DNA of 64,000 nt from Odontesthes bonariensis (lineage: Eukaryota; Chordata; Actinopteri; Atheriniformes; Atherinopsidae), in assembly GCF_027942865.1 (NCBI RefSeq), contig NC_134529.1:21740467-21804466 (forward strand), written 5' to 3'. The stretch's first letter is position 1. Each line of letters begins with the position of its first letter. Positions 38,401-49,597 of this stretch are shown here, one piece after another. The translations under genes and the position numbers were made by a program. The notes beneath the pieces are model-generated. The model searched no databases and had not been told where the DNA came from. It saw only the letters and a program-made list of their open reading frames with translations.

Positions 38401-40422
38401 TACTCCTGAATCTGGCAAGAAAGACCGGATACAAGCTCTGGATGTCAAATGATACACCCGTACCGGACGATTAGAACGAGGAGGTATGGAGAAGCTCCCT
38501 CTGGGAAAACATGACTGACAAACTTCAGGATTTAACGAGATGCGGTAACCACTTCTGAAGGAGGGGGATTGCTTTGGACTGGACTTCAGTACATCTGAGC
38601 TCTGTGTTCAAGTTAAGGACCAGGAACGGAAAAGGGAAAAGTGGTCCTGTGCATAGTTTTTAACAAACAGTCGTGGCTTATTCTGCACCACCGACCGAAT
38701 GCACGGTCACCGTGGCAACATGGCACACAACCAAACCTGTTCCGTTGCTGTAAACTGCAAAGCGTCATTGGTGGCACATCGTCAGGCTCCACAGGTGTGA
38801 ATAGCAACGTACTCCTTTAGCTGAGAATCACCGCGAGTTTAAAGCTCAACACCGAGTTCAAATGTGGTCAAATTCGGTGATGAAACTGCCAAAGTTTGAC
38901 GAACATCTAAATGCGGTGCGCAGATCCACTTTTAAGACGACCGCCGCCTTATTGATCATCTGTCGGTTATTTGAAAAATCACACATTCATTCATCATCCC
39001 CATCTCGACTTTGTCACAATGTCAGATATCGACTTTTAATACATCTTTCAGATGATTTATTCCAATGATTTAAGCCAGGTTTAAGGACCTTTGTGACACT
39101 GAAAATTCCAACTTCTGGCTCAACGAACTTCTCCAAGGCGCTCGTCTTGCTTCATCGCACACCCTCTCGGATTCAATGTACTCCCTTCAGGCTGCACATA
39201 GTGACTAAAGTCCAACATTTTTTGTTTTTCCCTCTCTGTCCAATTGCATGTTTGAAAGATATGGGGTTTGACTTGGAAAAAACGCCTCTCACCTCCCAGT
39301 GTTGGCAGGCAGCTTGGATTTCACACTCGTATTTGTTCTTCACCGACTCCAGGCACAGCTCCCTGTAGATCCCTGCAAACAAAAACAATGATCTATTCTG
39401 GTAAGACTGATCCAGAGGTACAACCGCGAAAGAAAATGAAAAAAATAATAACAACAATAATAAGGCAAAATGATTGCACTCACCGGCCACTTTGGTCCTG
39501 ATCTGCATGTTCTCCTGCAGGTTGGCGAGGGGTTCCAGGTACTCTTGGGCGCAGCCGGCCATCACCTCCTGCAGCTTGATGTCCACCTGGCTGAGACGCT
39601 CCTTATACAACCTCAAAAGGCGGAAAACATGGAGGTCAAGCGGATTCATTACTGGGCCCAAACCGACATATTTTTCTATATGTTCTTATAGATGAAAAAA
39701 AATACAGAAAAAAAATAAATAAAAGGTTTAGGTCACTTCCATGATTTTTTTCTCTGGGATTTCAGTTTACTTCTATGGCGGACCACCACTTTTAAAGAGC
39801 TCAACAACTGGGGGGAGAAACAAAAAGACTAATGCAGACCCATCAGTGAGGTTTAAATGCATGCTCGGTTTCACTGAGCATCATACTGTCCATCATGTGT
39901 CTTTGGGGGATTATTCAAAGTAACCTGAGGTGATGGCAAGCATCCAGGAGTCTTTAATCGCAGAACTTTTGACAGCAGCTGATGAAGGCCGTCTGCAAAC
40001 AGAGTTGAGAACTTACTGCTCCTTCAAGTCAGTGAACTGTTTCTCTAGTGTCGTCATCTCATCCAGGCACTCCATCCTCCTCCTCTCGCAGTCCTCATCG
40101 TCCATTTCTGCTCACATGAAGACAACACAGGTGTCACATTACTTCCTGTCCACTACTTTTCTCACTAAACCCCATACCAACTCCATACAATATATCCACC
40201 CCGATTTGGACTTGAAACCACATATTCTGTCAAATCCGTGTCTTTCACATTATGTGTGTCTCATTAATTAGGCCTGTTTCTCCTACCCGAGCTGTCTCCA
40301 TCTTCAGACACGGACGAGCTAACGGTGTCCTCCTCGTCTGTGCTGCTGCCGTCTTGCTCTGGAAAATCAACGTCCATTTCTTCGTGGTTGCTTTCTTTTT
40401 TCTCCCGTGAGTGAACCGGCAT
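32451..40422 (-). CDS. brms1l: BRMS1-like transcriptional repressor (BRMS1L), complete, 10 coding exons
   Basis: BRMS1L is a nuclear subunit of SIN3-HDAC corepressor complexes (Sds3/BRMS1 family). Coding exons on the minus strand are 40287-40422, 40017-40107, 39484-39611, 39293-39372, 37905-38001, 36067-36156, 35861-35925, 35712-35751, 35364-35493 and 32451-32568. They sum to 975 bases, 324 residues plus stop, and every junction keeps frame; human BRMS1L is 323 residues. The protein starts [20 protein letters not shown], followed by an acidic serine-rich stretch to about residue 50. A predicted coiled coil runs at about 55-180 ([37 protein letters not shown]). Next come a lysine-rich segment, [18 protein letters not shown], and the C-terminus [16 protein letters not shown]. 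All introns are GT-AG except intron 6, which is AT-AC. Residues around 242-257 ([20 protein letters not shown]) differ more from human than the rest. Intron 5 holds a hAT element and intron 9 a foldback element. Confidence 0.96.
33813..34590. mobile_element. MITE interrupted by a younger insertion (outer element)
   Basis: The left part reads cagggatgtccaaagttggt, then gcaggttttagatgtttccc and cacacctgattcag. This is the end of a MITE that is very common in fish. The right part, at about 34535-34560, reads ctgaatcaggtgtgttgaa, the inverted counterpart of the same element. The two halves are separated by about 600 bp of foreign sequence (about 33900-34503), which contains the foldback structure. 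It lies in brms1l intron 9. The outer right boundary is approximate. Confidence 0.6.
33911..34406. mobile_element. Foldback element with ~195-bp inverted arms
   Basis: The left arm (33911-34105) begins gagccgagttccagcctcg and the right arm (34213-34406) ends cgaggccggaactcggctc. Matching text runs throughout, for example cgaaggtagtccggctag against ctagccggactaccttcg, and gtaatacatttgcatcac against gtgatgcaaatgtattac. About 107 bp separate the arms. The arms are slightly diverged, so it is not a recent perfect palindrome. To its right, at about 34476-34503, lies aggcgaactatccctttaa, a TTAA-ended motif that recurs at 35286-35304. Confidence 0.85.
35271..35305. mobile_element. TTAA-ended MITE terminal fragment
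   Basis: The text gatgtcataaaagaggcgaa then ctatccctttaa repeats the end found at about 34460-34503 (gatgtcata... aaaagaggcgaactatcc). Both end in TTAA, which is the target site of piggyBac-type elements. The matching left end was not found here, so the fragment may be a solo end. It lies in brms1l intron 9. Confidence 0.5.
35323..35362. repeat. C-run followed by (CA)n microsatellite
   Basis: A run of cytosines (about 35324-35336) is followed by (AC)n at 35344-35360, ending a few bases from the exon 9 donor side of brms1l at 35363. Confidence 0.85.
35926..36066 (-). other. brms1l: U12-type AT-AC intron of brms1l (intron 6)
   Basis: On the minus strand the intron starts ATATCCTTTCC, the U12-type 5' splice site consensus, and ends TTTTAC. 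A branch-site match TTCCTTAAC lies about 15-20 bases before the acceptor. Spliced this way, exon 6 (ending VVVS plus one base) joins exon 7 (GPYIVYML) in frame, exactly as in the human protein. No GT-AG alternative restores that junction. The intron is 141 bases long. Confidence 0.93.
36435..37853 (+). mobile_element. hAT-type transposon with perfect TIRs and 8-bp target duplication, inside brms1l intron 5
   Basis: The ends are perfect 15-bp inverted repeats (TAGGGATGCACCGAT). The element is flanked by the identical 8-mer GTAAAAAT at 36427-36434 and 37854-37861, the target-site length of hAT elements. Subterminal ggtatcgg words are frequent. The plus strand retains a relic of a BED-finger hAT transposase. 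A possible start, [12 protein letters not shown], lies near 36794. The C-terminus at about 37090-37256 reads CELAFSALV, then after a frameshift [14 protein letters not shown] and a stop after QAHVSH. The middle is missing and an A-run of about 29 bases lies at 36872-36900. At 1.4 kb it is a deleted, non-autonomous copy. Confidence 0.92.
37071..37256 (+). pseudogene. hAT transposase C-terminal relic
   Basis: The end of a ZBED5-like hAT transposase dimerisation region is readable: CELAFSALV with a frameshift into [20 protein letters not shown], ending in a stop after AHVSH. Family members read LSxLxxMKTKxRxRLxVExDLRVALS at this place. One frameshift and the loss of the upstream domains make it non-functional. 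Confidence 0.75.
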
Positions 40423-40662
40423 TGCGGTTATCAGAGGAGTCGGGGTTAACGGCGTGGCACGCCCGTACCTTTATGTTTAGCCCCAAGAAAAGAAGCAAAT
40501 GCAGCACAGACAGCTAGCCGGTTAGCCAGCCCGAACCTACCAGCTGGACACACAAGCATGATGACTGTAGACCAATCACGACAAGCTTTACAAAGGTTGT
40601 CCAATCAAATGATGGTAGGACAAACTAGTAGGGACCGGAAAGTATTAGGGACTTGTAGTTTT
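40423..40662 (-). promoter_or_regulatory. brms1l: brms1l promoter region, TATA-less
   Basis: Upstream of the brms1l start codon (minus orientation) the sequence shows two CCAAT words (plus strand 40572-40576 and 40601-40605), an ETS-type core ccggaa at 40635-40640, and gggacttgtagt at 40648-40659. The last reads actacaagtccc on the minus strand, the core of the ZNF143 site. No TATA box is seen. This combination is typical of housekeeping promoters. The transcription start is not determined. Confidence 0.6.
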
Positions 40663-40664
40663 TT

Positions 40665-42900
40665 TAAACATTCCCGTAAACTCCAAAGACAACATGTGTA
40701 TGTGCTGGCGTATGACTGCTGTCTTTGAGCCATTACTGTTGCACTTGTTACTACAATTGATACAAACTGGTTTTATTTTCATATTCAAAATTTTCTAATA
40801 CACAGTAATGATTGAAGTAAATAAAAAAGACACATATTAACTGTTTAGATATTATTTTCCTATGCACACTCTTGTGCATTTAACTAAGTGAATATTGATC
40901 AAACTCTGGAAATCACGTTTTATCATTTCAGATGTCATAGTCTTCTTTGGCTTCTTCTTCTTTCTATTTTTTTTAAATTAAACTGAATAATAATTACAAG
41001 TATTATGAGCCTTAAGATAAAAGCCTTTATAAGGTACTCAGGTAGTTATTTACTTTGTATATTTTTGCTCTAGGTTACATTATGAAGACTCCTCTAGTGG
41101 ACCTTTGACGCAGTGGAAAAGTGAAATACTGCAGCTTTTCATCCTTTATTAATTACTTACTAACATTCAGACTAATCATTTGATAGTTAAAGAGACAGTT
41201 CTACAGAAATCTGTACTGATAAACCTGCAAGAGGCAGTTTAAACTGCAGAAAGAGTGGAGTTGAGGTGCACGCTGCTTAACACAAAGACAAGGAGAACAC
41301 CACAGAGTGAGAATCATATGAGCTGACGGCTGAGTCATGACTGCCTGTGAAGGCACCCTTCGTAGCTGCAGGAATACATTGCAGAGGTGTCAGAGAGCCT
41401 CTACCTGCTGAGTGACAGACGTATCGAGCACCCTGGAGTTAAAGCCGTCTCGCCTCGATGCCCGTCTCTGTCTCACACACTTGGGTGGCAGTGATTGATG
41501 GACTGAGGAGTGAGTGGAGCCTGGAGATGTGGTGTTGCCTTGTACAGTGATGGACAGCTGGAGGAATCAAATAAGTGTACTTTCTTATAATGGAAAACAA
41601 CCACAGCACTGCAGTAACATGAAATCAACAAATGTCCAGTTAGATTAAAAATTATATATTATATTAGATGAAGCACCGTGAGTGTGTCTAATGTTGAAAT
41701 TCTAACCTTTGGGAGCTGGAAGTTAAGCTTGAAGGTTAAACAAAAATCTATTGTTAAGATTACTTAGTCCAAATTAGAAATGACTGATTGTTGAGAAGAA
41801 AAACGTTTGTTGAACTATCATACACACACTTATATGTACCATGGTGAGTACTGATACATTAAAGAAAAAAGAGAAATGAATGAGTCTCACATCATGCATG
41901 GCACTTTGTTTGTGCAGTGGTATATTTTGAGGAGTCTGATTTACATTGATGTATTTAATCAACTAATCTATCATTTCCATACAGTAGGCAAATCTTCAGT
42001 TTTATTTTGTAATCGCAAAACAATGTTGAACTTACTGTTACTTCAAGGATGTCTCGTGACGTGCATCATATGGCAATAACAGGCACATTTATCAGTCATA
42101 TCTTCAGGAGTTGAATTCGTTCATGCCTGCTCCCTGAGTAGCAACCCCATTATCTGCAGTTTCCATTTCAACCACTTGAGAGTGGTAGCGACCTCTTATG
42201 TAGTGGAGACCAGTGGCTCCTCAGCTCAACCACTCACTTGTTTAGAGAATGATTTATTCTGGTACTCAACGTGGAAGGGGAAAAAAAAGATGATATAAAC
42301 AAATTAACAGCAACAGAGAGGAAGATAAATTAAGAATGGATTACCACAACCACAAATAGAAAAAAATAGAAAAATGCGACAGGGGACTTGTGTAAACTCT
42401 GTCATAGTTCAATGACCATACTTTGTTTCTCCAAGAAGCAAAACTCAAATTACTCAAGTCATCTTAAGCCATATGTGTAACTAACTTGCAGTTTGGCCCC
42501 TCCACCATTTTCAAGTGTCTCTTTAGTGTTCTGTTCGCCACCAAAATTTAACATGTCAAAACAGCAGATTTTGACTAAAGTCCATTTCCTACTGAAGTGC
42601 TTTACTACTCATAATGACAACCTCTTGCGAATGAGGGAAATGAAGAAACATGTGCTAGTTTCAAGACTTTTTTTATGCGAAAATAATGTCCTTAACTACC
42701 ATCACTTAATTCCCCAAATTAATTGTATTCTGCCTGATAATCACTGTTTTTATCCAGTCCCTCTAAGGCACCCATTAAACCTCACCTGCTCCTTATTCAT
42801 AGTTTACTCCACATCCACAGCATCCTCTACTGGCCATGCTGTCAAATTATATTTTGCATGTAACTCTGACTCTGAACGCTATTAACTTTTGTAATGATAA
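40665..42900. other. Gene-free stretch upstream of brms1l
   Basis: No exon, RNA gene or bounded repeat is recognised. It is AT-rich with scattered short frames, of which 42493-42885 is the longest. None has splice context or family resemblance. No trace of RALGAPA1 or INSM2 coding sequence is seen. Confidence 0.55.
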
Positions 42901-42903
42901 TTT

Positions 42904-43060
42904 GACCACTCAAAGTGCTTTTACACTACATGCCACGTTTCCACATTCATTCACACACTCATACACCACATCTTAGTCTATATAGCTACACATTGCTTCT
43001 TCATTTACACACATACATACACCAATGGATGCATCCCAATCCTCTCATCGGGTTGCTGCT
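42904..43060 (-). mobile_element. SINE-like repeat, copy 2 (partial)
   Basis: The plus strand begins actcaaagtgcttttacact, the same phrase that opens the copy at 25198. It continues with cattcattcacacactcata and similar CA-rich text. The tRNA-like end is missing, so only the tail half is present. Confidence 0.55.
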
Positions 43061-44424
43061 CAACAGGATGGGGAAATGGATATAGACCATAAGTTTAAAT
43101 ATGAAAAGTAGGAAGAGATTTACTGTACATTTTGTTCTATTTAGATGAGATTAGATTAGATATGGAACCCAGACATGCGAGACCAGGCTCAGTGCCTTTG
43201 CGATGTATTCAGGCAGGAAGCTGGAAATTTACTGGTAACTCCTTAACCAACAGAACAAGAGTTGCGTCTGCTCAATCCTCATCAAATTAAACAACGCATA
43301 TGAGAACACTGAAAGATGCCGCTCAGTTGGTTTGTGTTGTGTCTTGTTGACACACTAATTCCATGGTGTGCAGCACGTAATACTCGCATTTTCTGGTCTG
43401 CTGCACAGTATATCTAAAGCTACTTCCCTGTACTAAAGATGTGCCCTGCAAGAATTCCTACCTGACATATTTGAACTACTTTGCATGTGTACTCACATGA
43501 CAGTCGGCACCGTGACAACATTGTGTAATCAATGTAAATGTATGAACTTTGAGCTACTTGCTTACACAAGCGATGCCTCCCATTATATTTAGGCTTAAAA
43601 GTATTTTTTTGTGTTTTCATGAATTCATGTGAAAAAAAAAGTGCATTTTCTTGGGGAACCTTTTGAGAGGCCTTCTCTTGCTGTCCTCCCCCGTGAACTC
43701 AGTCTCTGGTGTTTTCACTTAATCTTCTATGAACTACTACTGCCCAAACTATTCTTGCCACACTTAAAAGATTCGAACATCTCCAGCTGGTTCAGTATGC
43801 AGCAGCAAGTTCTTGAATTGAGGCAAAGTAACTTATTTGTTATGCCCTCTATTTCACATTCATCCTTTGCCTACCACTGTTATTAAATTTAACAATAATA
43901 TTCAACCTGTTTTACTTACTGACTTATGACATTTAGCTTATGACATTTCATGCTTCTACAGCCTGAGTTCCTGTAGCACTTGTTCTCAATGTGCTATCGT
44001 CCGCTTTAAAGCTATCTTTAATATTTCCAAAAGTTAGATGGTTACCTACGTTGCTGGGAATTTACTAAGATTACACATCTGTCTGCTGATACTGAAATAT
44101 ATATTTATCTCAGATAATGGAGCTGGGAATAAAGTAACACCTAATGTGCGTTCCAGTAGGGCCACAGTGCGGTTTGCTAACAGGGTTAGATAGTGTTAGC
44201 AGTGTAGCCACTGGCTGCTAGCTTACATTGCAGCAGCACAGCAACCGCAATATGAGCGCAGAATTGCAAAGCATTCCTACAAAGATAATTTCATGAACAC
44301 TAACAGATAGAGTCAGCAGTTTTCTATATGGGGGCAATCCAGTTGAAATATCCTAACTGGAATTCAGAAAACCTCACTTCCAAGTTCAAGTCGAACTCAC
44401 TGTTACACAAAGACAGAGCCAGCT
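43061..44424. other. Gene-free stretch
   Basis: No exon, RNA gene or bounded repeat is recognised. It is AT-rich. The 85-codon open frame at 43629 has no family resemblance. Confidence 0.55.
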
Positions 44425-44787
44425 AGGAAATTAGGTTAGATTGGTTTAGCATAAAAACTTGAAACTGGGAGGAATAGCTCTAGCCCCATTAATTAATTTC
44501 AAAGGTTCTAAAAGAATGACCAAAAAGCTCTAAAATTCACTAATTAATGGTAAATATAGCATGTTTGATATGAAGAAACAAGTTCTTATTTTACAGTTTA
44601 TCTCATGTTGGAACTTTTTATTGACTTTGTGTAATTTTTTCTTGGAAAATTCCGCTGTTTGCCTTTGCAACCTGGTGATGATGACATTAAAACCACAACT
44701 TTGTTGTTTGTACACTTTTTGGACAATCTGCTAGCTGCTTCCCTCTGCTTCCAATCTTTATGCCGAGGTAAGCTAAACAGCTGATAA
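44425..44787. mobile_element. MITE with ~45-bp imperfect inverted ends
   Basis: The left end reads ttagattggtttagcataaa and, reverse-complemented, the right end reads ttagcttacctcggcataaa. Both continue into gaaactggga or ggaagcagag and then agct. The interior has caaaggttc, aattcactaattaatgg and accacaactttgttgtttg. Together these match a MITE family very common in fish, whose consensus end is ttagcttagcataaag. Mismatches between the arms show it is old. Confidence 0.65.
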
Positions 44788-44954
44788 ATGTAGTTTCATA
44801 CATACAGAACAAACTGTATGTCATAGCATGACTTTACAAGAACTTGTAAAACTCAGAAACAAAAAATATCTTTATGGCCACTTTCTGAGGTCCATTCAAG
44901 CAGCTCACACAAATCGGCATTTAGCTCATGCCTTTTAAATGAATTAATTAATTT

Positions 44955-45100
44955 TGATAAGCCAAGATGCCCTGTGATGGACTGTTGACCTGTCCAGGGT
45001 GTACCCTGCCTCTCGCCCGATGACCACTGGGATAGGCTCCAGGCCCCCCCCCCCGACCCGACCAACGGATTCAGCGGGTATAGAAAATGGATGCATGGAT
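44955..45100 (+). mobile_element. Core and tail fragment of a fish SINE/LINE-type retroposon
   Basis: The phrases gccctgtgatggactg, acctgtccagggtgtaccct, gcctctcgcccgatgac and gggataggctccaggccccc follow in the order known from a repeat widespread in fish. It ends with gggtatagaaaatggatgca. The head is absent. The C-run at 45045-45053 lies inside the repeat. Confidence 0.7.
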
Positions 45101-45109
45101 AAGGCAAGA

Positions 45110-45700
45110 TGTACTGTTGTTGGCCATGAGTAGGCCTATGGACATTGAGAAGGACACTTAAATCTGATTTGATAGAAATACCTCTCTTTGAGGCTATATG
45201 TCTGTCTAATCATGACATTTTTTTCAGAATGATAACTAACACACTGATCATGATATCATAATGCTTTGTGAACAAACATTATTTACTTTGTTGTGGGTAA
45301 ACTTGATGCATTTTGATCAGATTCTCATTTAGCATTTTTTGGAGTGCTAGTGCACTCAAAAAATGACTTTTTGAAGAAAAATAAAAAACAAATAATAAGT
45401 TGCCACAAAATTATACAGTTTTCTTTCAATGTTAAGTAATTATGTTGTGTCTCCTTAACATATATATGGGTTGGGTAAACATAATCTTGACTGAAACAAA
45501 ACTGACCCTTGTTGACGCAATTAAACTGAGGCCTTGACCTAGAGAATGAATTCGGTCAAACGTAATAGATGTTATGTTATGGTAACCCAGCCCTAACAAA
45601 TTAATTTGATAAGACATAATTGCTTAATTCTGAAAGAAAACTATACAACTGGTAGGAAATTGGAAATGTGTTTTACGAACAACCCACAAGAATGAATCAC
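45110..45700. other. Gene-free stretch
   Basis: AT-rich sequence with no recognisable coding, RNA or repeat feature. Confidence 0.55.
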
Positions 45701-45702
45701 CT

Positions 45703-47036
45703 AATAAAATGAAACTCAATGCATTTGATACAACCGATCACAACATTCTATTACAGAGGCTTGAACATGTTATTGGGATTAAAGGAACTGCATTAGGCTG
45801 TTTTAAGTCCTATTTATCCAACAGATTCCAGTTTGTTCATGTAAAAGAAGAATCTTCCTCGCACACCAGACTAAGTCATAGAGTTCCACAGGGGTCCGGG
45901 CATGGAATGATTCTTTTCACTTTATACATGCTTCCATTAGGTGATATTAGACAGCATGGCATAGATTTTCATTGCTATGCTGATGATACTCAGCTATACT
46001 TATCTATGAAACCAGATGAAAGCAATCAGTTGTTTAGACTCCAAGCATGTGTCAAAGACATAAAGACCTGGATGACTTTGGACCTGAGTGATATAGGAAG
46101 AAACTGTAGAGCTATATATTTGGCATTTCCTTGGCTTCTAGTACTACATTGAGGAACCTTGGAGTTGGTTATGACCAGGATATGTCCTATGACTGACATA
46201 TAAAACAGGTTTCAAGGACTGCCCTCTTTCATCTTTGTAATATTGCCAAAGTTGGGAACATCCTGTCTCAGAGAGATGCAGAAAAATAAGTGCATGCAAT
46301 TGTTACTTCAAAATTGGATCACTGTAATTTCTTTATTATGGGGCAGTCTCAAAAATTCTCTGAAAAGTCCCCAGTGAACCAACATGCTGCAGCCAGAGTT
46401 CTGATGAGAACTAGCAGGCGAGATCATGTTTCTCCAGTTTTAGCTTTTCTTCATTGGCTCCTTGTCATATTCAAAATAGAATTTAAAAGTCTTCTCTTCA
46501 CATATAAAGCTCTTAATGACCAAGATCCATCATACCTTAAGGATCTCGTAGTGCAATATTTTCCAAACGCAGCTCACAGACTGCAGGTCTACTTGTGGTT
46601 CCTAGAGTTTTTAAAAGTAGGCCCCTCTCCTGTGGAACCAGTTGCCAGTATATGTCCAGGAAGCAGACACCCACCCTACCTATCAGATTAGGCTTAAAAT
46701 GTTCTTTTTTAGGGGTGGCTCAGGTGACCCTGACACATCTCATAGTTATGCTGCAATAGTCCTAGACTGCTTATGGACCTCCCATGGTGCACCTCTCCTC
46801 ACTCTGTTCTCTTTTAGAGAGATTAGATCAAAGAGAAGTTTCTGTGGTAGCTTTTTTTGTAAATTTGCTTTGCGTAAATTGGACTTATTTGGAATTTAAT
46901 GAATTGGAATTGATTTGATTATGATTGTATTACAATGAATTGGATTGTAATTGGCTTGAATTTGGCTGTGCCTTGAAATGACATTTGTTGTAATTTGGTG
47001 CTATATAAATAAAACTGAATTGAATGGAATTAAATT
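45703..47036 (+). mobile_element. L2-clade LINE, 5'-truncated, degenerate reverse transcriptase
   Basis: The plus strand encodes the reverse-transcriptase palm: FDTTDHNILLQRLEHVIGIK, then PQGSGHGMILFTLYMLPLG and FHCYADDTQLYLS, which holds the YADD catalytic pair. The PQGSVLG motif has become PQGSGHG and the first palm aspartate block (family DLSAAFDTVDH) is eroded. After 46152 the frame is broken by stops and shifts. It reappears as SKLDHCNFF, NQHAAARVLMRTSRRDHVSP and YKALNDQDPSYLKDLV (46300-46560). The 3' UTR is internally shortened and ends in ctatataaataaaactgaat and a GAATT-type tail. It belongs to the same family as 49598-51357. Confidence 0.9.
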
Positions 47037-47039
47037 TCT

Positions 47040-49597
47040 ATTTAATTGATAAAGCGTGCATCTCTCTTGACTGGGCACCCATGATCAAGGCACACCTTTA
47101 TGTATAAAGTCTATAGTTCCTGCATGCAAACAGAAAACTACGTAGTGTCAACACCACGTGAAATATGAATCAAGACAGATGTATAACTCACAGAAGTAAA
47201 GAAACTTTTAAATCAAAATTCTGTAAATATTTGAACAATTTGATCTTATTTTGATTTCAGTGAGAGTAAACCAGATCAAATCAGACTTGGTGCTGGGCAC
47301 TCTCATACTGTTAGAAACATGCTCCTTTATTTACACAAACATAAGAGCACACGCACACACATCTATATCTATATAAAAATATATATATATGAATGAGAAA
47401 TATACATATAGATATATACATATCTCTCTTTCTATATATAGATATGTATGTACAGAATAATGTTTGATTTGTTGTGATTTGTAGTTATGGAACAATGCAA
47501 ATGTGCCATGTGTAATAGATAATGACAAATGTAGCAAATATTTCCATCTATAAGATATAACTTTTCAGCCCACACGTTTGTTTAGAATATTCATAGCTTA
47601 TGTAGAAAGACACATTTCCATAAAAACTAGCATTTTTACATATTCAACAGCAAAGGAAATCCGTTTCATAGCACATTTCAGACATGTAGCACGCCTAACA
47701 ACAAAGAAAAAAGAAATGTAAGCAATGACGAGCCTGGGCCTCAGTACAGACTAATGTAGTAACACCTCTGGATGGCAAACAGGGTAGTAAGACAACAGAT
47801 ATCAAATTATTTCCTTTGTCTGTGTGAGCGTGTGCATGCATATATACAGTGTGTATAACATTGTGGGAATGTCTAGGGACGGAAATCGAGGTATTACCCC
47901 TTCTCTGAAACACACCTACGCTTCCCCGAAAAAATATGCATTTGCACATTCAGCATGAAACCAAAGTATCAAAGGGGAGGATCTAAGAGTTCTTTTACCT
48001 CGCTTTAAGAGTATCAATAAATACATAAAGTCTCAGATGTGTTACATAACTTTTTCAGAAGCTATAGCTCAGAAAAGGAAGCAAAAGTTCTCATTACCAT
48101 ATGCGACTAGAAGGAAAACAGGTATGGGAACCTGTTTGAGACGTTTTCGTTTCGTCTCTTTTAATGTTCATACACACCATTGGTAATTTTCCTTGAACTT
48201 TTGTCATTATATACTGAATGAATTCAGTGGAAAGGTCTTCAGGACAAAGATCACATGCTATACCTGCTTGTCATGACTCCACTGAAAACAAACCAAGTAA
48301 TATTTGACTTAATACCTACATTATGTAATTATAAAGGTCACTCTTCATGCACTACTGCTGTGGTGAAGTCCCTCTGATTAAATAATAGCCTGACTCATAT
48401 GATTAAACAGTGAACATGAACCTACCCATTATCTAATACAAGCCACGGAAAGCAACCATGTGTGAATTTGTCATTGTAAAATACTCCTTTTTTCATCTTG
48501 TGAAAACATGAGGTGGGTGGAGTTAATATAAACTCTGGGTGTTGAACTGCTGTGTCACAGCACCCACACAAGAAATAGACTATGTTTATGTTGCCAGTGA
48601 TTACTGTAATATGGAGTGATAGCTTCCCACTGAAACAGGAGGGAGGTTTGTCATGTATGACGTGCACACATCTGGGAAGCTGAAGCCATTTTTAGACTGG
48701 TGAGCTATATGATAGTAGAGATTGAAAGATGACAGAAAACAAGCGCGCATTCATCTTAAAATATGGAAACTTGATTTGGAGACAACTTATTTCCTGCCAG
48801 AAGGGGTATTAAAAGATCAATACCACTCTTATGTGAAAAAAATTAATAAATCCATGCATCTTTATGCTTGCCAGCTGTAACCAAGGGCACCAGATCATTT
48901 TCTGAATAAAATATGTGACACTTCACATAAATTTGTCTCCACGATATGGCAAACATAGCCTTTACCAAGATTTGAGTAGCATTCTTTACATAGCTCAGTT
49001 GTCTATGTGTCGCAAGTTGAGGTGTCACAAGTGTGCATTTTTGATTTCAGCATTTTGTCTGGAAGCATCTATATTCTTTTTTTGTTTTTGAACTGAATTG
49101 TACAAGGCAAGTCGCATATCTGACTTAGGACTGCAGAATCCCTTTGCCCCACCTCAAAGCAAACCCTGTTTTGCCTCTTTTAATCAAACTGAAACAGTCA
49201 TTTACTAAATGAACATCATTTTGTATTTAAGAAGATGTTAAACTACAGATTGAGACTCTGAAGTTTAAAAAAATTAGGACTATCCATCCATCTGTTTTCG
49301 ACTTTAATCGAGTGACTATTAAAGTAATTCGCTTATAACTTATACTGAACTTCTTTTTCGCAAACAGCAATTGCCCTCTGCTGGCTGTTGATTTCACATT
49401 GGCTTTATTGTGCCAACTGGGAGACAAAATACAGTTGTTTAAATTCAGTATATGCACACCCTGACAGAAGCGATCATCAAACGCATCAGCCACACCAAAA
49501 ACCAACTTCCACCATGTACATCCCAACACTTCAGTTGTGTTTCCAACATTCAAATATTATATCAAGTGTCTTTCAGTCGATTAACCAAACCGTCTCC
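47040..49597. other. Gene-free stretch with AT-rich simple repeat
   Basis: No exon or RNA gene is recognised. A simple-sequence block of ca, ta and gata words lies at about 47345-47460. The rest is AT-rich with no bounded repeat that I can name. Confidence 0.55.

Noticed and set aside
42493..42885. A 130-codon frame upstream of brms1l as a possible lost RALGAPA1 or INSM2 piece
   Set aside because: It shows neither zinc-finger spacing nor any recognisable RALGAPA1 block and has no splice context.
47345..47460. A hairpin or RNA gene in AT-rich sequence
   Set aside because: The pairing is explained by simple TA/GATA repeats.
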